This document shows, in pieces, positions 54,279-62,528 of a stretch of DNA of 64,000 nucleotides. This stretch comes from Pseudomonadota bacterium. Lineage in GTDB: Bacteria > Bdellovibrionota_B > Oligoflexia > Silvanigrellales > Silvanigrellaceae. Location of the stretch: positions 1-64,000 of the forward strand of contig RFOM01000011.1 in NCBI GenBank assembly GCA_009926615.1. Reading direction: 5' to 3'. Below the pieces are notes generated by a model that was not told the origin of the DNA, did no database searches, and saw nothing but the letters and a program-made list of their open reading frames with translations. Position 1 is the first letter of the stretch; every line of letters starts with the position of its first letter. Position numbers and translations under genes: made by a program.

Positions 54279-56024
54279 TTACGCAAATGAATCGGGCTCT
54301 TTGCCTGAGTTCTTGAGAAAAGAGTGCTGTTCGGTTGGTGCCAAAAATGACGCTCCTTTCCGCAGCGCCGATTCAAGGCTCCGTAACTGCTGCACTGAAG
54401 CAAGAGTTTTGTGGCAGTTCCAAGAAGAGATCTGTTCAGGGAAAAGGCTTGTCAAAGTGACAAGCAGTTTTTTCAGATGAAACAGGGTACGCGAACTTAA
54501 TTTTTGCGATTTGGCCTGTGTCTCCAGCAAAAGTAAAAGCGTTTCGGGAAGCGTGCCTGCGGGATATACGGGCGTAGATGACCACAGTTCATTCTGTACT
54601 TTAACAAACTGATGTGCCCACTGTTCGGGAGCTCGGTTAAAGGCCTGTTGCCAGCCGTGTGCCAGTTCGGCCAACGGACTCGCCGAATCACTGCCGGCTG
54701 TGCGCTGATCATCATCGAGAAGTTCATCCATCAGCAGCAAAAGCGAGAACCGCTCAAGCAGCGGACCGCTCAATTTCTGTTGATATTTGAGGGGTGCATT
54801 GCCGGCACACCGGCAACTTTGTGTGCGCGAAAAAAAGAATCCGCAGCTGCACGGGTTGGTTGCCGAGGCCAGCAGAAAGTCTGCGGGCAGTTCAATTCGT
54901 CCGCGCGCCCGTGAAAGTGTAATTTTGCGTTCATCAAGAGGTTCCCTGAGGGCTTCAAGAGCAGGTCGGGGGAATTCGGCCAGTTCATCAAGGAACAGCA
55001 GTCCGTGATGGGCAAGCGAAACCTCACCGGGTTGCAGAAGCGACCCTCCCAACAGTGCCGCCGCCGAAGCGCTGTGATGAGGATGCCGGAAGGGGCGGCT
55101 GTCGGTCGGGCACGGATCGCGCTGCCGGATGAGAGCAACTTCAAGTTGTTCGCGGTGCGACAGCGGAGGGAGAAGGTCAGAGAGATGTCTCAAGGCAAAG
55201 GTTTTTCCGCATCCCGGCGAGCCTGCGAAAAGAATATGATGGCGTCCTGCAGCCGCGACAGCCAAAACGGCAGCAACGGAGGGAGTCGAAGAAAATTTTT
55301 CAAAAAAAGAAATGATTTTGTGAATTTGATTTTCAGAATTTGCATCAACGTTCGATCCTGCAGATGCAGCCGTTGCGTTCGTCGCTGATTGAGAAACTCC
55401 GCTCAGTTCAGCTTCGGCAGCCGCTGAATCCGAATCCGTCCTGTTCAGTCGATTATTCTGTGACAGTGCGTGCAGACAATCTTTAAGGCTTTCAACGTGA
55501 ATGAAGTGTTTTTTGGGTGCACGGCTGATTTTCGAAGGCACAGTTGCAGACCACACTTTTGCTGCGGCAGTGCCGGTTTCCAGCAGCAGCAGTTCGAACG
55601 GAAGAATGTATTCGGGGACGAGGATCCGGCCGGACAATGTCAGCTGGCCTGCGAAAAGATGAGTTCCTTCTTTGAGATTCAGGGCAATGGCATTCAGTAA
55701 TCCGGCGTTTTTTTTGCTTTCGGAGGGTGAGTCGGCCAATGCCGCCAAAATGGCAATTGCGCAGGGAAGATCAAGATGCTCGAGGCCGCCCTTAAACAAT
55801 TTGAGAGTTTCAGAAGGCCTGACGGAGACGACGAGGCGGCGCGCGGGCAGCGAAACACCGAGTGATTCGAGTGAAGAACGAATTCTTTCGCGTGCATCGC
55901 GGGCGTAGTCTTGCGGCAGGCCGATGAACTGAAGTCCCGAAAACCCCTGACCGAGCGCTGCTTCGACAGTGACCGGTACAACCTGCATTCCGATGCAGAC
56001 GGCAGAAAAAATGGTTGATGGCAT
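54279..56024 (-). CDS. ComM/YifB family Mg-chelatase-like AAA+ ATPase
   Basis: AAA+ helicase of the ComM type, which in other bacteria promotes branch migration during natural transformation. N-terminal domain (VTVEAALGQGFSGLQFIGLPQ), an Ala/Ser/Asn linker (residues about 200-235), then ATPase with FAGSPGCGKT near residue 267, LLFLDELAEFPRPALEALREPL and NPCSCGFF, the zinc-like loop. C-terminal part is diverged. Length is 581, longer than E. coli YifB (about 500) because of the linker and C-terminal part. Its SD is inside the 3' arm of the secA terminator. Confidence 0.88.
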   Translation of the reverse strand: MPSTIFSAVCIGMQVVPVTVEAALGQGFSGLQFIGLPQDYARDARERIRSSLESLGVSLPARRLVVSVRPSETLKLFKGGLEHLDLPCAIAILAALADSPSESKKNAGLLNAIALNLKEGTHLFAGQLTLSGRILVPEYILPFELLLLETGTAAAKVWSATVPSKISRAPKKHFIHVESLKDCLHALSQNNRLNRTDSDSAAAEAELSGVSQSATNATAASAGSNVDANSENQIHKIISFFEKFSSTPSVAAVLAVAAAGRHHILFAGSPGCGKTFALRHLSDLLPPLSHREQLEVALIRQRDPCPTDSRPFRHPHHSASAAALLGGSLLQPGEVSLAHHGLLFLDELAEFPRPALEALREPLDERKITLSRARGRIELPADFLLASATNPCSCGFFFSRTQSCRCAGNAPLKYQQKLSGPLLERFSLLLLMDELLDDDQRTAGSDSASPLAELAHGWQQAFNRAPEQWAHQFVKVQNELWSSTPVYPAGTLPETLLLLLETQAKSQKLSSRTLFHLKKLLVTLTSLFPEQISSWNCHKTLASVQQLRSLESALRKGASFLAPTEQHSFLKNSGKEPDSFA

Positions 56025-56025
56025 A

Positions 56026-56066
56026 TTAAAAATCCCTCAGGCAGTTTTGAAGTCCTGCCTGAGGGA
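56026..56066 (-). terminator. secA terminator whose 3' arm holds the comM Shine-Dalgarno
   Basis: On the minus strand TCCCTCAGGCAG (56066-56055) pairs perfectly with CTGCCTGAGGGA (56044-56033) around a 10-base loop, followed by TTTTTAAT and then the comM ATG at 56024. The GAGGGA at 56038-56033 is both stem and the only good ribosome-binding site for comM, 8 bases before the ATG. Termination or folding should limit comM expression. Confidence 0.85.
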
Positions 56067-56141
56067 ATGGGTTGTCGCGAGTCTGTGCATGTTTTTGCAG
56101 TGAAACCGGACAATGTTGCAACAAAACCGGCAGGTGGCTGC

Positions 56142-58652
56142 TTAAACGCGGGCACCGTTTTCGGAGGATTCAGATACGTCCTGCAATGCAACTGCAGCTT
56201 CGGCCTCCGCGTGCACTGCCGCGCTGCCCGAAAGCTCGCGTTGTGCGCGTTTTTGGGCTTCAAGTTCGGCTTCTTCAGCAAACCGGTCGGCAAGGTTCGG
56301 CTGAATACGGAAAAGCGATTCAAGAGTATCGACCTTAATTGCCGAAATGAGCCGCTTGAAAAGTTCAAAGGCTTCGCGCTTGTATTCTTGCAGAGGATCT
56401 TTTTGACCGTAGCCGCGCAATCCGATGCCGTCGCGCAGATGATCAAGGCTCAAAAGGTGATCTTTCCAATATTGATCGATCGTCTGAAGCATGACCCAGC
56501 GTTCGATTTCGCGCATCTGATCGGAACCGAATAGTTTTTCACGCTGTGCATAGGCATCAGTCAGTTTTGCGGTGATCAGATTGATAAAGTCGATGCGCGT
56601 GAGTTCCGTTGTTTTGCGTTCTTCGGCCGAGAAATTGAAAACGGTATTGAGACGCTGGAACAGCGCCCGTTCAAGCTGCCCGAATTCAATTTTGACAAGC
56701 TCACCCGGCACGCCTGTTGCGGGTGAAAAGTCTTCGGCAATCGAACGGCCGAGTTCGCCGAGAGTTTCGTCGAGAAGAACTTCGCGCAGATCGCCTTTTT
56801 CAAGAATCCGGTTGCGCGCCGCATAAACGGTTTTGCGTTGTTTGTTGAGAACATCATCATATTCAAGCAGGTGCTTGCGGAGGTCGTAGTTGTAACCTTC
56901 AACCCGCTTCTGAACATTGGCAATGACCCGTGTGAGCATCGGATCGGCAAGAGCCTCGTCGCCCATCGTGCGCTCCATCAGGAACTGATTGGCTTTGTTG
57001 TTGAAGCGCTTCATGAGGTCATCTTCCCAAGAAAGAAAGAAACGGCTTTGTCCGGGGTCGCCCTGACGGCCGGAACGGCCGCGCAGCTGATTGTCAATCC
57101 GGCGGCTCTCGTGCCGCTCCGTGCCCATGACGTAAAGGCCGCCTATGCCGGAAACTCCTTCACCCAAAATGATGTCGGTTCCGCGACCGGCCATGTTGGT
57201 TGATATCGTCACGCGTCCGCGTTGACCCGCCTGAGCAATAATCTGTGCTTCCTGTTCATGGTGCTTTGCGTTCAGAACGCTGTGTTCGATGCCGCGCTGC
57301 TTCAGCAGGTCGCTCAGCAATTCACTTTTTTCGATACTGACCGTGCCGACAAGAACGGGCTGGCCTTTTTCATTTGCTTTTGCAATTTCGTCAGCCACGG
57401 CTTTGAATTTTGCACCTTGGCGCAGATACAGAACGTCGTCATCGTCCTGACGAACCATGGGTCGGTTGGTCGGAATGACGACCACGTCGAGTTTGTAAAT
57501 TTTGTGAAACTCGACGGCTTCCGTGTCGGCAGTTCCGGTCATGCCTGCAAGCTTGTTGTACATGCGGAAGAAGTTCTGCAGGGTCACGGTCGCCAGCGTT
57601 TGGTTTTCCTGCTGGATTGGAACGTTTTCTTTGGCTTCAAGGGCCTGATGCAGACCGTCGGAATAGCGGCGTCCGTGCATAAGGCGACCGGTAAATTCAT
57701 CGACGATGATGATTTGTCCTTCACGCACGATGTAGTGGTCGTCTTTGCGGAAAACCACATGCGCTTTGAGCGCCTGATTGATGCAGTGAACGAGTTCCAT
57801 GTGTTCGGGGTTGTACAGGTTGCCGACTTTGAGTCGTTTTTCAACCTTCTGAATGCCTTCCTCACTGAGTGCACAGCTGCGGGATTTTTCGTCGACCGTG
57901 TAATCGATTTCGCGGCGAAGGCCGCGCACGGCATCGTTTGCCACAAGATATTTGTCGGACGTCTGATCGGACGGACCGCTGATGATGAGCGGTGTACGCG
58001 CTTCGTCAATCAAAATTGAGTCGACTTCGTCGACGATCGCAAAATTGTGGCCGCGTTGTGAAAAGTCCTCAATCCGGACCTTCATGTTGTCGCGCAGGTA
58101 GTCGAAACCAAATTCGTTGTTGGTACCGTAGGTAATATCGCAGGCGTATGCGTTACGGCGTTCGCGGTCGTCGAGTCCGCTCGTAATGACTCCGACGGTC
58201 ATGCCCAGAGCGTTGTACACTCGGCCCATTTCCTCGGCCTGTGTGCTGGCCAGATATTCATTTACTGTGACGAGATGGGCGCCGTTGCCGGTTAATGCAT
58301 TAAGATAGAGCGGAGCCGTCGCAGTGAGTGTTTTACCCTCACCGGTTCGCATTTCGGCAATTTTACCTTCGTGAAGTACCATTCCACCCAGCAGCTGCAC
58401 ATCAAAGTGGCGTTTGTTGAGGACTCGACGTGACGCTTCACGGACTGTTGCGAATGCTTCAGGAATGAGCGATTCAAGTGATTCGCCCTTTTGGTAACGG
58501 CTTCGGTATTCATCGGTCTTGGCACGGAGCTGGTCATCAGTCAGGGCCTGCAGAGTCGGCTCAAGTTCATTGATGCGGCGCAATACAGGCTCAAGGCGGC
58601 GCAGTTCGCGGTCGTTTTTCGTGCCAAAAATCTTTTTGAAAATGTCTAACAT
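56142..58652 (-). CDS. secA: Preprotein translocase subunit SecA
   Basis: ATPase motor of Sec export, 836 residues. N-terminal DEAD motor (MRTGEGKTLTATAPLYL and DEVDSILIDEARTPLIISG), preprotein-binding domain, second motor (STNMAGRGTDIILGEGV, GRSGRQGDPG), helical wing with WKDHLLSLDHLRDGIGLRGYGQKDPLQEYKREAF. The C-terminus ends in an Ala/Glu-rich tail and lacks the CxCxSG zinc motif seen in many SecA proteins. The ATG at 58652 (MLDIFKKIFG) is the usual SecA start; a longer frame to 58736 is not needed. Confidence 0.96.
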   Translation of the reverse strand: MLDIFKKIFGTKNDRELRRLEPVLRRINELEPTLQALTDDQLRAKTDEYRSRYQKGESLESLIPEAFATVREASRRVLNKRHFDVQLLGGMVLHEGKIAEMRTGEGKTLTATAPLYLNALTGNGAHLVTVNEYLASTQAEEMGRVYNALGMTVGVITSGLDDRERRNAYACDITYGTNNEFGFDYLRDNMKVRIEDFSQRGHNFAIVDEVDSILIDEARTPLIISGPSDQTSDKYLVANDAVRGLRREIDYTVDEKSRSCALSEEGIQKVEKRLKVGNLYNPEHMELVHCINQALKAHVVFRKDDHYIVREGQIIIVDEFTGRLMHGRRYSDGLHQALEAKENVPIQQENQTLATVTLQNFFRMYNKLAGMTGTADTEAVEFHKIYKLDVVVIPTNRPMVRQDDDDVLYLRQGAKFKAVADEIAKANEKGQPVLVGTVSIEKSELLSDLLKQRGIEHSVLNAKHHEQEAQIIAQAGQRGRVTISTNMAGRGTDIILGEGVSGIGGLYVMGTERHESRRIDNQLRGRSGRQGDPGQSRFFLSWEDDLMKRFNNKANQFLMERTMGDEALADPMLTRVIANVQKRVEGYNYDLRKHLLEYDDVLNKQRKTVYAARNRILEKGDLREVLLDETLGELGRSIAEDFSPATGVPGELVKIEFGQLERALFQRLNTVFNFSAEERKTTELTRIDFINLITAKLTDAYAQREKLFGSDQMREIERWVMLQTIDQYWKDHLLSLDHLRDGIGLRGYGQKDPLQEYKREAFELFKRLISAIKVDTLESLFRIQPNLADRFAEEAELEAQKRAQRELSGSAAVHAEAEAAVALQDVSESSENGARV

Positions 58653-58837
58653 GAGCAAGAAAACCCTTCTTTGAGGCGCTGAGTGGGTAACGCTCCCTAC
58701 TAGCACACCTTTGCAGTGATGCCAATTTAACCTCATCGGGGCAGATGTGTTCCTCAGCTGTCCAAAAACATCTCCGAAACAACGTCATCGGAGCTCAGGA
58801 TGGCTTAGCTCCTGCACAGGCACACGGAGAGTGTAAA

Positions 58838-59221
58838 ATGAAGAGTGAATTTCGCGACCTTTCACTCGCATGGGACAAGGAACAGGCAGACGACGAGGCA
58901 GGCTCGGGGGACGAGTTTGTTTATAACGCCGAGCCCCAGTTCAGATATTCTGATGATTCCGCCGTTGACCCGCAGGTTGAGCGGCAGCTGGCTCATCTGA
59001 TGGACACCATTACCCGCGTCGGAGGCGAGGTCTGCAGGCTGCGCGCCGAGGTGGACGGACTCTTGGAACAAAATCAGAGTCTGAGGGTTTCCTTTGAGCG
59101 TCTGCGTGACGTCATCGCGGAACGGGGCTACCTGAACATGGATGATTTTGAGCTTGCCTGTGATGTGGTTCAGGCTTCGATGAGCGATGCCTCGGCCCTT
59201 CAGAAGAAAATTGCAAATTGA
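58838..59221 (+). CDS. Small coiled-coil protein, function unknown
   Basis: A 127-residue acidic cytoplasmic protein with no signal. The first half is acidic and probably disordered. The second half has heptads (VCRLRAEVDGLLEQNQSLRVSFERLRDVI) followed by a short helical segment (YLNMDDFELACDVV). No family recognised. GGAGAG precedes the ATG at 58838, so the frame from 58745 is too long. It is divergent from secA and ends 53 bp before the convergent secreted-protein gene. Confidence 0.6.
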   Translation: MKSEFRDLSLAWDKEQADDEAGSGDEFVYNAEPQFRYSDDSAVDPQVERQLAHLMDTITRVGGEVCRLRAEVDGLLEQNQSLRVSFERLRDVIAERGYLNMDDFELACDVVQASMSDASALQKKIAN

Positions 59222-59274
59222 TGTCCGGATTGCCGAACTTGCTTTAAGCCGTTGTCGCGAACACCTTGCAGCCC

Positions 59275-59796
59275 TCAGTTCACTTCCGGTTCAGCGCGGG
59301 TCAATCCCGCGCATCTTATTTTTGTCCACAGTCCCCGAACTCCCACAAAGCTGACTCCGTTTTGTGCAACAACTGAATCGACCGAATTGCCGGTCAGTCC
59401 CTGCAACCGGATTGTTGTGGTATCGCGGTAAGCATTCCAGCGCAGACCCGCAACGACGAATTTTATGCTGACTACGTCACCGTCTGTCTGAACGTCATCG
59501 GTGATGACTTTTACTGCGTCGCTGGGCAGTCCGCGGCGTCTGTTTGCGATGCCGAAATAGCCGTGGTCACCCGTTGAGCTGTCACCGATCCCGAATATGT
59601 CTGCCTGTTTCAGTTGGCCATTCTGATAAGTGAGGGTCAGCCGGCATGCGGGATTACCGCCTTGTCCCGAACAGGGCTGGTCCGAGCTGCAAACCGCCGC
59701 TCCTTCGTACACGAGTGTTCCGTCGGAAACGTCGGCCGATGCGCGGGCAAAAAACACTGCAAAACTCAGCGCGAGAGAGGCTTTGAAATAATTCAT
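59275..59796 (-). CDS. Small secreted protein of unknown function
   Basis: A 173-residue protein with a clean signal peptide (YFKASLALSFAVFFARASA). The mature part is mostly beta-strand with two Cys pairs (AAVCSSDQPCSG and ACRL, plus C near the end), consistent with a disulfide-rich small fold such as an immunoglobulin-like or lectin-like domain. No family recognised. It lies downstream of the ABC importer genes on the same strand, with about 90 bp between. Confidence 0.65.
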   Translation of the reverse strand: MNYFKASLALSFAVFFARASADVSDGTLVYEGAAVCSSDQPCSGQGGNPACRLTLTYQNGQLKQADIFGIGDSSTGDHGYFGIANRRRGLPSDAVKVITDDVQTDGDVVSIKFVVAGLRWNAYRDTTTIRLQGLTGNSVDSVVAQNGVSFVGVRGLWTKIRCAGLTRAEPEVN

Positions 59797-59886
59797 TTAC
59801 TGACCACACGTCAAAGAGATTATGACTCTCAGTTATCCGTACAGCCGGACTGTTGTCAAATCAACTGTGAAGACCGGAAGAAGTCT

Positions 59887-60651
59887 TCAGACTCTGTTGA
59901 ATTCCTGCTGTAAAGCATCTCTGATTTGCATTTCCAGTTCGCCGGCTTCCTGTCCGAAAATCCACTCCGGCCTGCGTCTGGTCAGTCGCGGCGGACAGCT
60001 GATTTTCTTGACAACTTTTGCCGGCTTTCCGCCGAGGATTAAAATTTCGTCTGCCAGAATGACAGCCTCGCGCGGATCGTGGGTGACAATAAAGGCCTCA
60101 ATTTTCAGATTGCTGATCGTTTCAAGCAGCCAGCACTGCAGTTTGAAGCGGGTTGTTGCATCGATGGCTGCAAACGGTTCGTCAAGCAGCAGGACATCGC
60201 TTTTGATCATCAGAGTGCGGGCAAGCGATGCACGCGCAGCCATTCCCTGAGAGACCTGCCAAGGATAAAGGTTCTTTGCATCGGACAATCCGACGACATG
60301 AAGAAGTTCCTGTGCCTGTGCGGCGGCGGCGGCAGGCGGAATGGATAAATCCGCTGCGAGTGCAACATTCTGTTCGACAGTTCGCCAAGGAAGAAGCAGA
60401 GGCACTTGCGGAACGAGCGAGAAGAAACTCTGACTTTTGCCCCATGAAACCGCCTGAAATTTTTTGTCGTTCAGCGTCAGTTCGCCGGCATCAAAGGCAT
60501 GGATTCCCATCAGAGACTTCAGGAGTGTTGATTTTCCGCATCCCGACGGACCCATGACAGCTGCAACCCCGCCGTGCACGGAGTCAAAACTCACTTCCGA
60601 GAGGATCATTTTTTTATCGAGTGCGACCTGAAGTCCGCGGGCGCTGATCAT
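59887..60651 (-). CDS. ABC transporter ATP-binding protein, SsuB/TauB/ThiZ-like
   Basis: A 254-residue nucleotide-binding protein for a type I importer. Walker A GPSGCGKST at 34-42, Walker B VLLLDEPFAA, D-loop and H-loop (VTHDPREA) are present. The signature motif is VSQGM rather than LSGGQ. The ATG overlaps the SBP stop by 4 bases (ATGA). The order permease, SBP, ATPase in one tight operon supports a complete importer of the nitrate/sulfonate/hydroxymethylpyrimidine class. Confidence 0.88.
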   Translation of the reverse strand: MISARGLQVALDKKMILSEVSFDSVHGGVAAVMGPSGCGKSTLLKSLMGIHAFDAGELTLNDKKFQAVSWGKSQSFFSLVPQVPLLLPWRTVEQNVALAADLSIPPAAAAAQAQELLHVVGLSDAKNLYPWQVSQGMAARASLARTLMIKSDVLLLDEPFAAIDATTRFKLQCWLLETISNLKIEAFIVTHDPREAVILADEILILGGKPAKVVKKISCPPRLTRRRPEWIFGQEAGELEMQIRDALQQEFNRV

Positions 60652-61649
60652 TTTGTCAATCCGCCTTTGTTTTCCGCGGGAAGAAAAGAATTGATTACAA
60701 AGGCGGAGGGTTTTTCATCGAGTTTTAAAATTTTTTGTCCGACCGCCCAGTCTTTGTAGGCCTCAAAACGCGCAATATTCTGACGCCCCCAGACGGATGA
60801 TCCCTTGGAATATTCTTTGGCAAGGTATTCTGCCGAGGCAGTTACAAGCCGCACATCCGACTCAGGGACTTCTTTCATAAACAGCCGCGCTGCCGCTGTC
60901 GGATCTGCAATTGCCATACGATAACCTTCGCCCGCGGCTGCAAGGAATTTTCGAGTTTGTTCCGGATTCGATTTTGAGTTCATTTCAGAGGTGATGATGA
61001 GCGGCGAGGGATGATTGAAAACCGGATCAATATCGCGCAGACAGAGGGTTTTCAGGGCAACTTTTTCAAGTTGGGCACGCACTCCGTCCCAGCCCATATA
61101 AATCCACATGAAATCTGCGTTCTTTGCGGTCGTCGGCAGAAAATCGCTGACACCTGTGGTCACGATTTTTAATTTTGAAAAGTCCGCCCCGTTTTTTGTC
61201 ATCAGGTAATGCAGCGTTGCTTCCTCTTCCGGTGAACCCCAGCCTCCGTAACGCCGGCCCTCGAAGTCTTTGACCGTTTTAATGCCGGCTGATTCGCGCC
61301 ATGCGAAACAACTGGTGTTCTCCTGCACTATCGCGGCCACCGAGATGACCGGTATTTTGCGGGAACGTGCGTTGAGCAGATCCGAGATGAAACTGATGCC
61401 GAACTGAGCTTTTCCTGCTCCGACCAGCTGTGTTGTGCTGGTCTGCTTCATTTGAATCATACGGACATCGAGGCCCGCTTTCGCGAAGATGCCCGAGGCC
61501 TTCGCAACATAAAGCCCGATGTGGTTGGTGTTGGGTGTCCAGTCGAGCGCCACGGTTATTTTTTCAGGTGCGGCAGAGCAAGGGAAAGAAAAGAGAAAAC
61601 ACAGAGACGCCGCAACAGTGGTCAGGCGAATATTTTGCTCTCTAAACAT
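60648..61649 (-). CDS. ABC importer substrate-binding protein, NMT1/THI5-like
   Basis: Periplasmic binding protein of 333 residues with signal peptide (RLTTVAASLCFLFSFPCSA). The domain opens with VALDWTPNTNHIGLYVAK, the family mark of THI5/ThiY/RibY-type proteins that bind pyrimidines or riboflavin precursors. The THI5 CCCFC active motif is absent, so it is a binder, not the synthase. The ATG at 61649 overlaps the permease end by 8 bp; longer frames are inside the permease gene. Substrate likely a thiamine-pyrimidine or riboflavin-like compound. Confidence 0.85.
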   Translation of the reverse strand: MFREQNIRLTTVAASLCFLFSFPCSAAPEKITVALDWTPNTNHIGLYVAKASGIFAKAGLDVRMIQMKQTSTTQLVGAGKAQFGISFISDLLNARSRKIPVISVAAIVQENTSCFAWRESAGIKTVKDFEGRRYGGWGSPEEEATLHYLMTKNGADFSKLKIVTTGVSDFLPTTAKNADFMWIYMGWDGVRAQLEKVALKTLCLRDIDPVFNHPSPLIITSEMNSKSNPEQTRKFLAAAGEGYRMAIADPTAAARLFMKEVPESDVRLVTASAEYLAKEYSKGSSVWGRQNIARFEAYKDWAVGQKILKLDEKPSAFVINSFLPAENKGGLTK

Positions 61650-62403
61650 TATTCTCAACTCTCCAGTACAGCAGCCGGCGGGACAGCCGGTTGATTGCAA
61701 AAGTGCACAAAAGGCTGAAGCAGACAATGAACAGAACGACCAGAATGACACGATCCGTTCTGTAAGCCGCCTGAGCGCGCGAAAGATAAACTCCGAGCCC
61801 CGCCTCGCTGCCGATAAGCTCGGCAAGGACAGTGCTGACGAAGGCATAGGTTACAGAAATTTTGAGTCCTTCAAGAAAGTCCGGCAGGGCGGCAGGAATA
61901 TAAAGCTTTTGCAGGGCGCGCACCGGACTGAAGCGCAAAATTGTTGCCAGAACGGAATATTTTTCACGGGCATTGTGCAGTCCTGCGAGCGTCAGCTGGG
62001 CAATCGGAAATGTGCATGTCAGCAGGATGAGAATAATCTTCGGCGCAGAACCCAGACCGAACCACAAGAGAAGCAGCGGCGCGACGGTCAAATACGGAAC
62101 CGCCTGACTGATGACCAGAAACCGGCGAACGTGTTTTTCTATAAAAGGGCTGCTGAATGCGGCCAGACTGACAATCAGTGCCAGTACAACCGAACCCGAG
62201 AGTCCGGTGAGCCATTCTTTGAAGGTTTCCGTGAAATGCCTCGAAAGCAGGCTTGTATCTTCCATCAGGGTTGCGAGCACTTTCTGCGGCGGCGGGACAA
62301 TGTACTCGGGCACATTCAGACGACTCAAGGCCAGAGACCATAAATACAGTCCTCCGCCGGCAAGAATCAGCCGCCTTAAAAAGGTGATTATCTGCGTTCT
62401 CAC
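61642..62403 (-). CDS. ABC importer permease (BPD_transp_1 type)
   Basis: A 253-residue inner-membrane permease with about six membrane helices. The EAA loop region is visible as VLATILRFSPVRALQKLYIPAALPDFLEGLKISVTYA, including the conserved Gly-type turn to the ATPase. First gene of the operon permease-SBP-ATPase. The GTG at 62403 follows GGCGGAG. The upstream region shows no TPP or FMN riboswitch motif. Confidence 0.88.
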   Translation of the reverse strand: MRTQIITFLRRLILAGGGLYLWSLALSRLNVPEYIVPPPQKVLATLMEDTSLLSRHFTETFKEWLTGLSGSVVLALIVSLAAFSSPFIEKHVRRFLVISQAVPYLTVAPLLLLWFGLGSAPKIILILLTCTFPIAQLTLAGLHNAREKYSVLATILRFSPVRALQKLYIPAALPDFLEGLKISVTYAFVSTVLAELIGSEAGLGVYLSRAQAAYRTDRVILVVLFIVCFSLLCTFAINRLSRRLLYWRVENNV

Positions 62404-62528
62404 AGAGCAACTCCGCCGCCGGAAGGGATGTCAAAACTACAGCCGGCAAAAATTCCGGTCACAAGCCGTGGTCCGGTAAGAAAGAATAGCGATGTCTGAA
62501 AGATAGTGGAAGAGTGACGGGGGCAAAT

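Noticed and set aside
61519..62343. Long open frame on the plus strand
   Set aside because: Opposite the ABC permease and the binding-protein signal region, which show clear family motifs; sequence is low in hydrophobic pattern and has no domain.
62404..62528. Possible TPP or FMN riboswitch before the THI5-like importer
   Set aside because: Neither the TPP CUGAGA/ACCUGAUC elements nor the FMN core was found by eye; only a short CTGTGAGA string overlaps the start codon.
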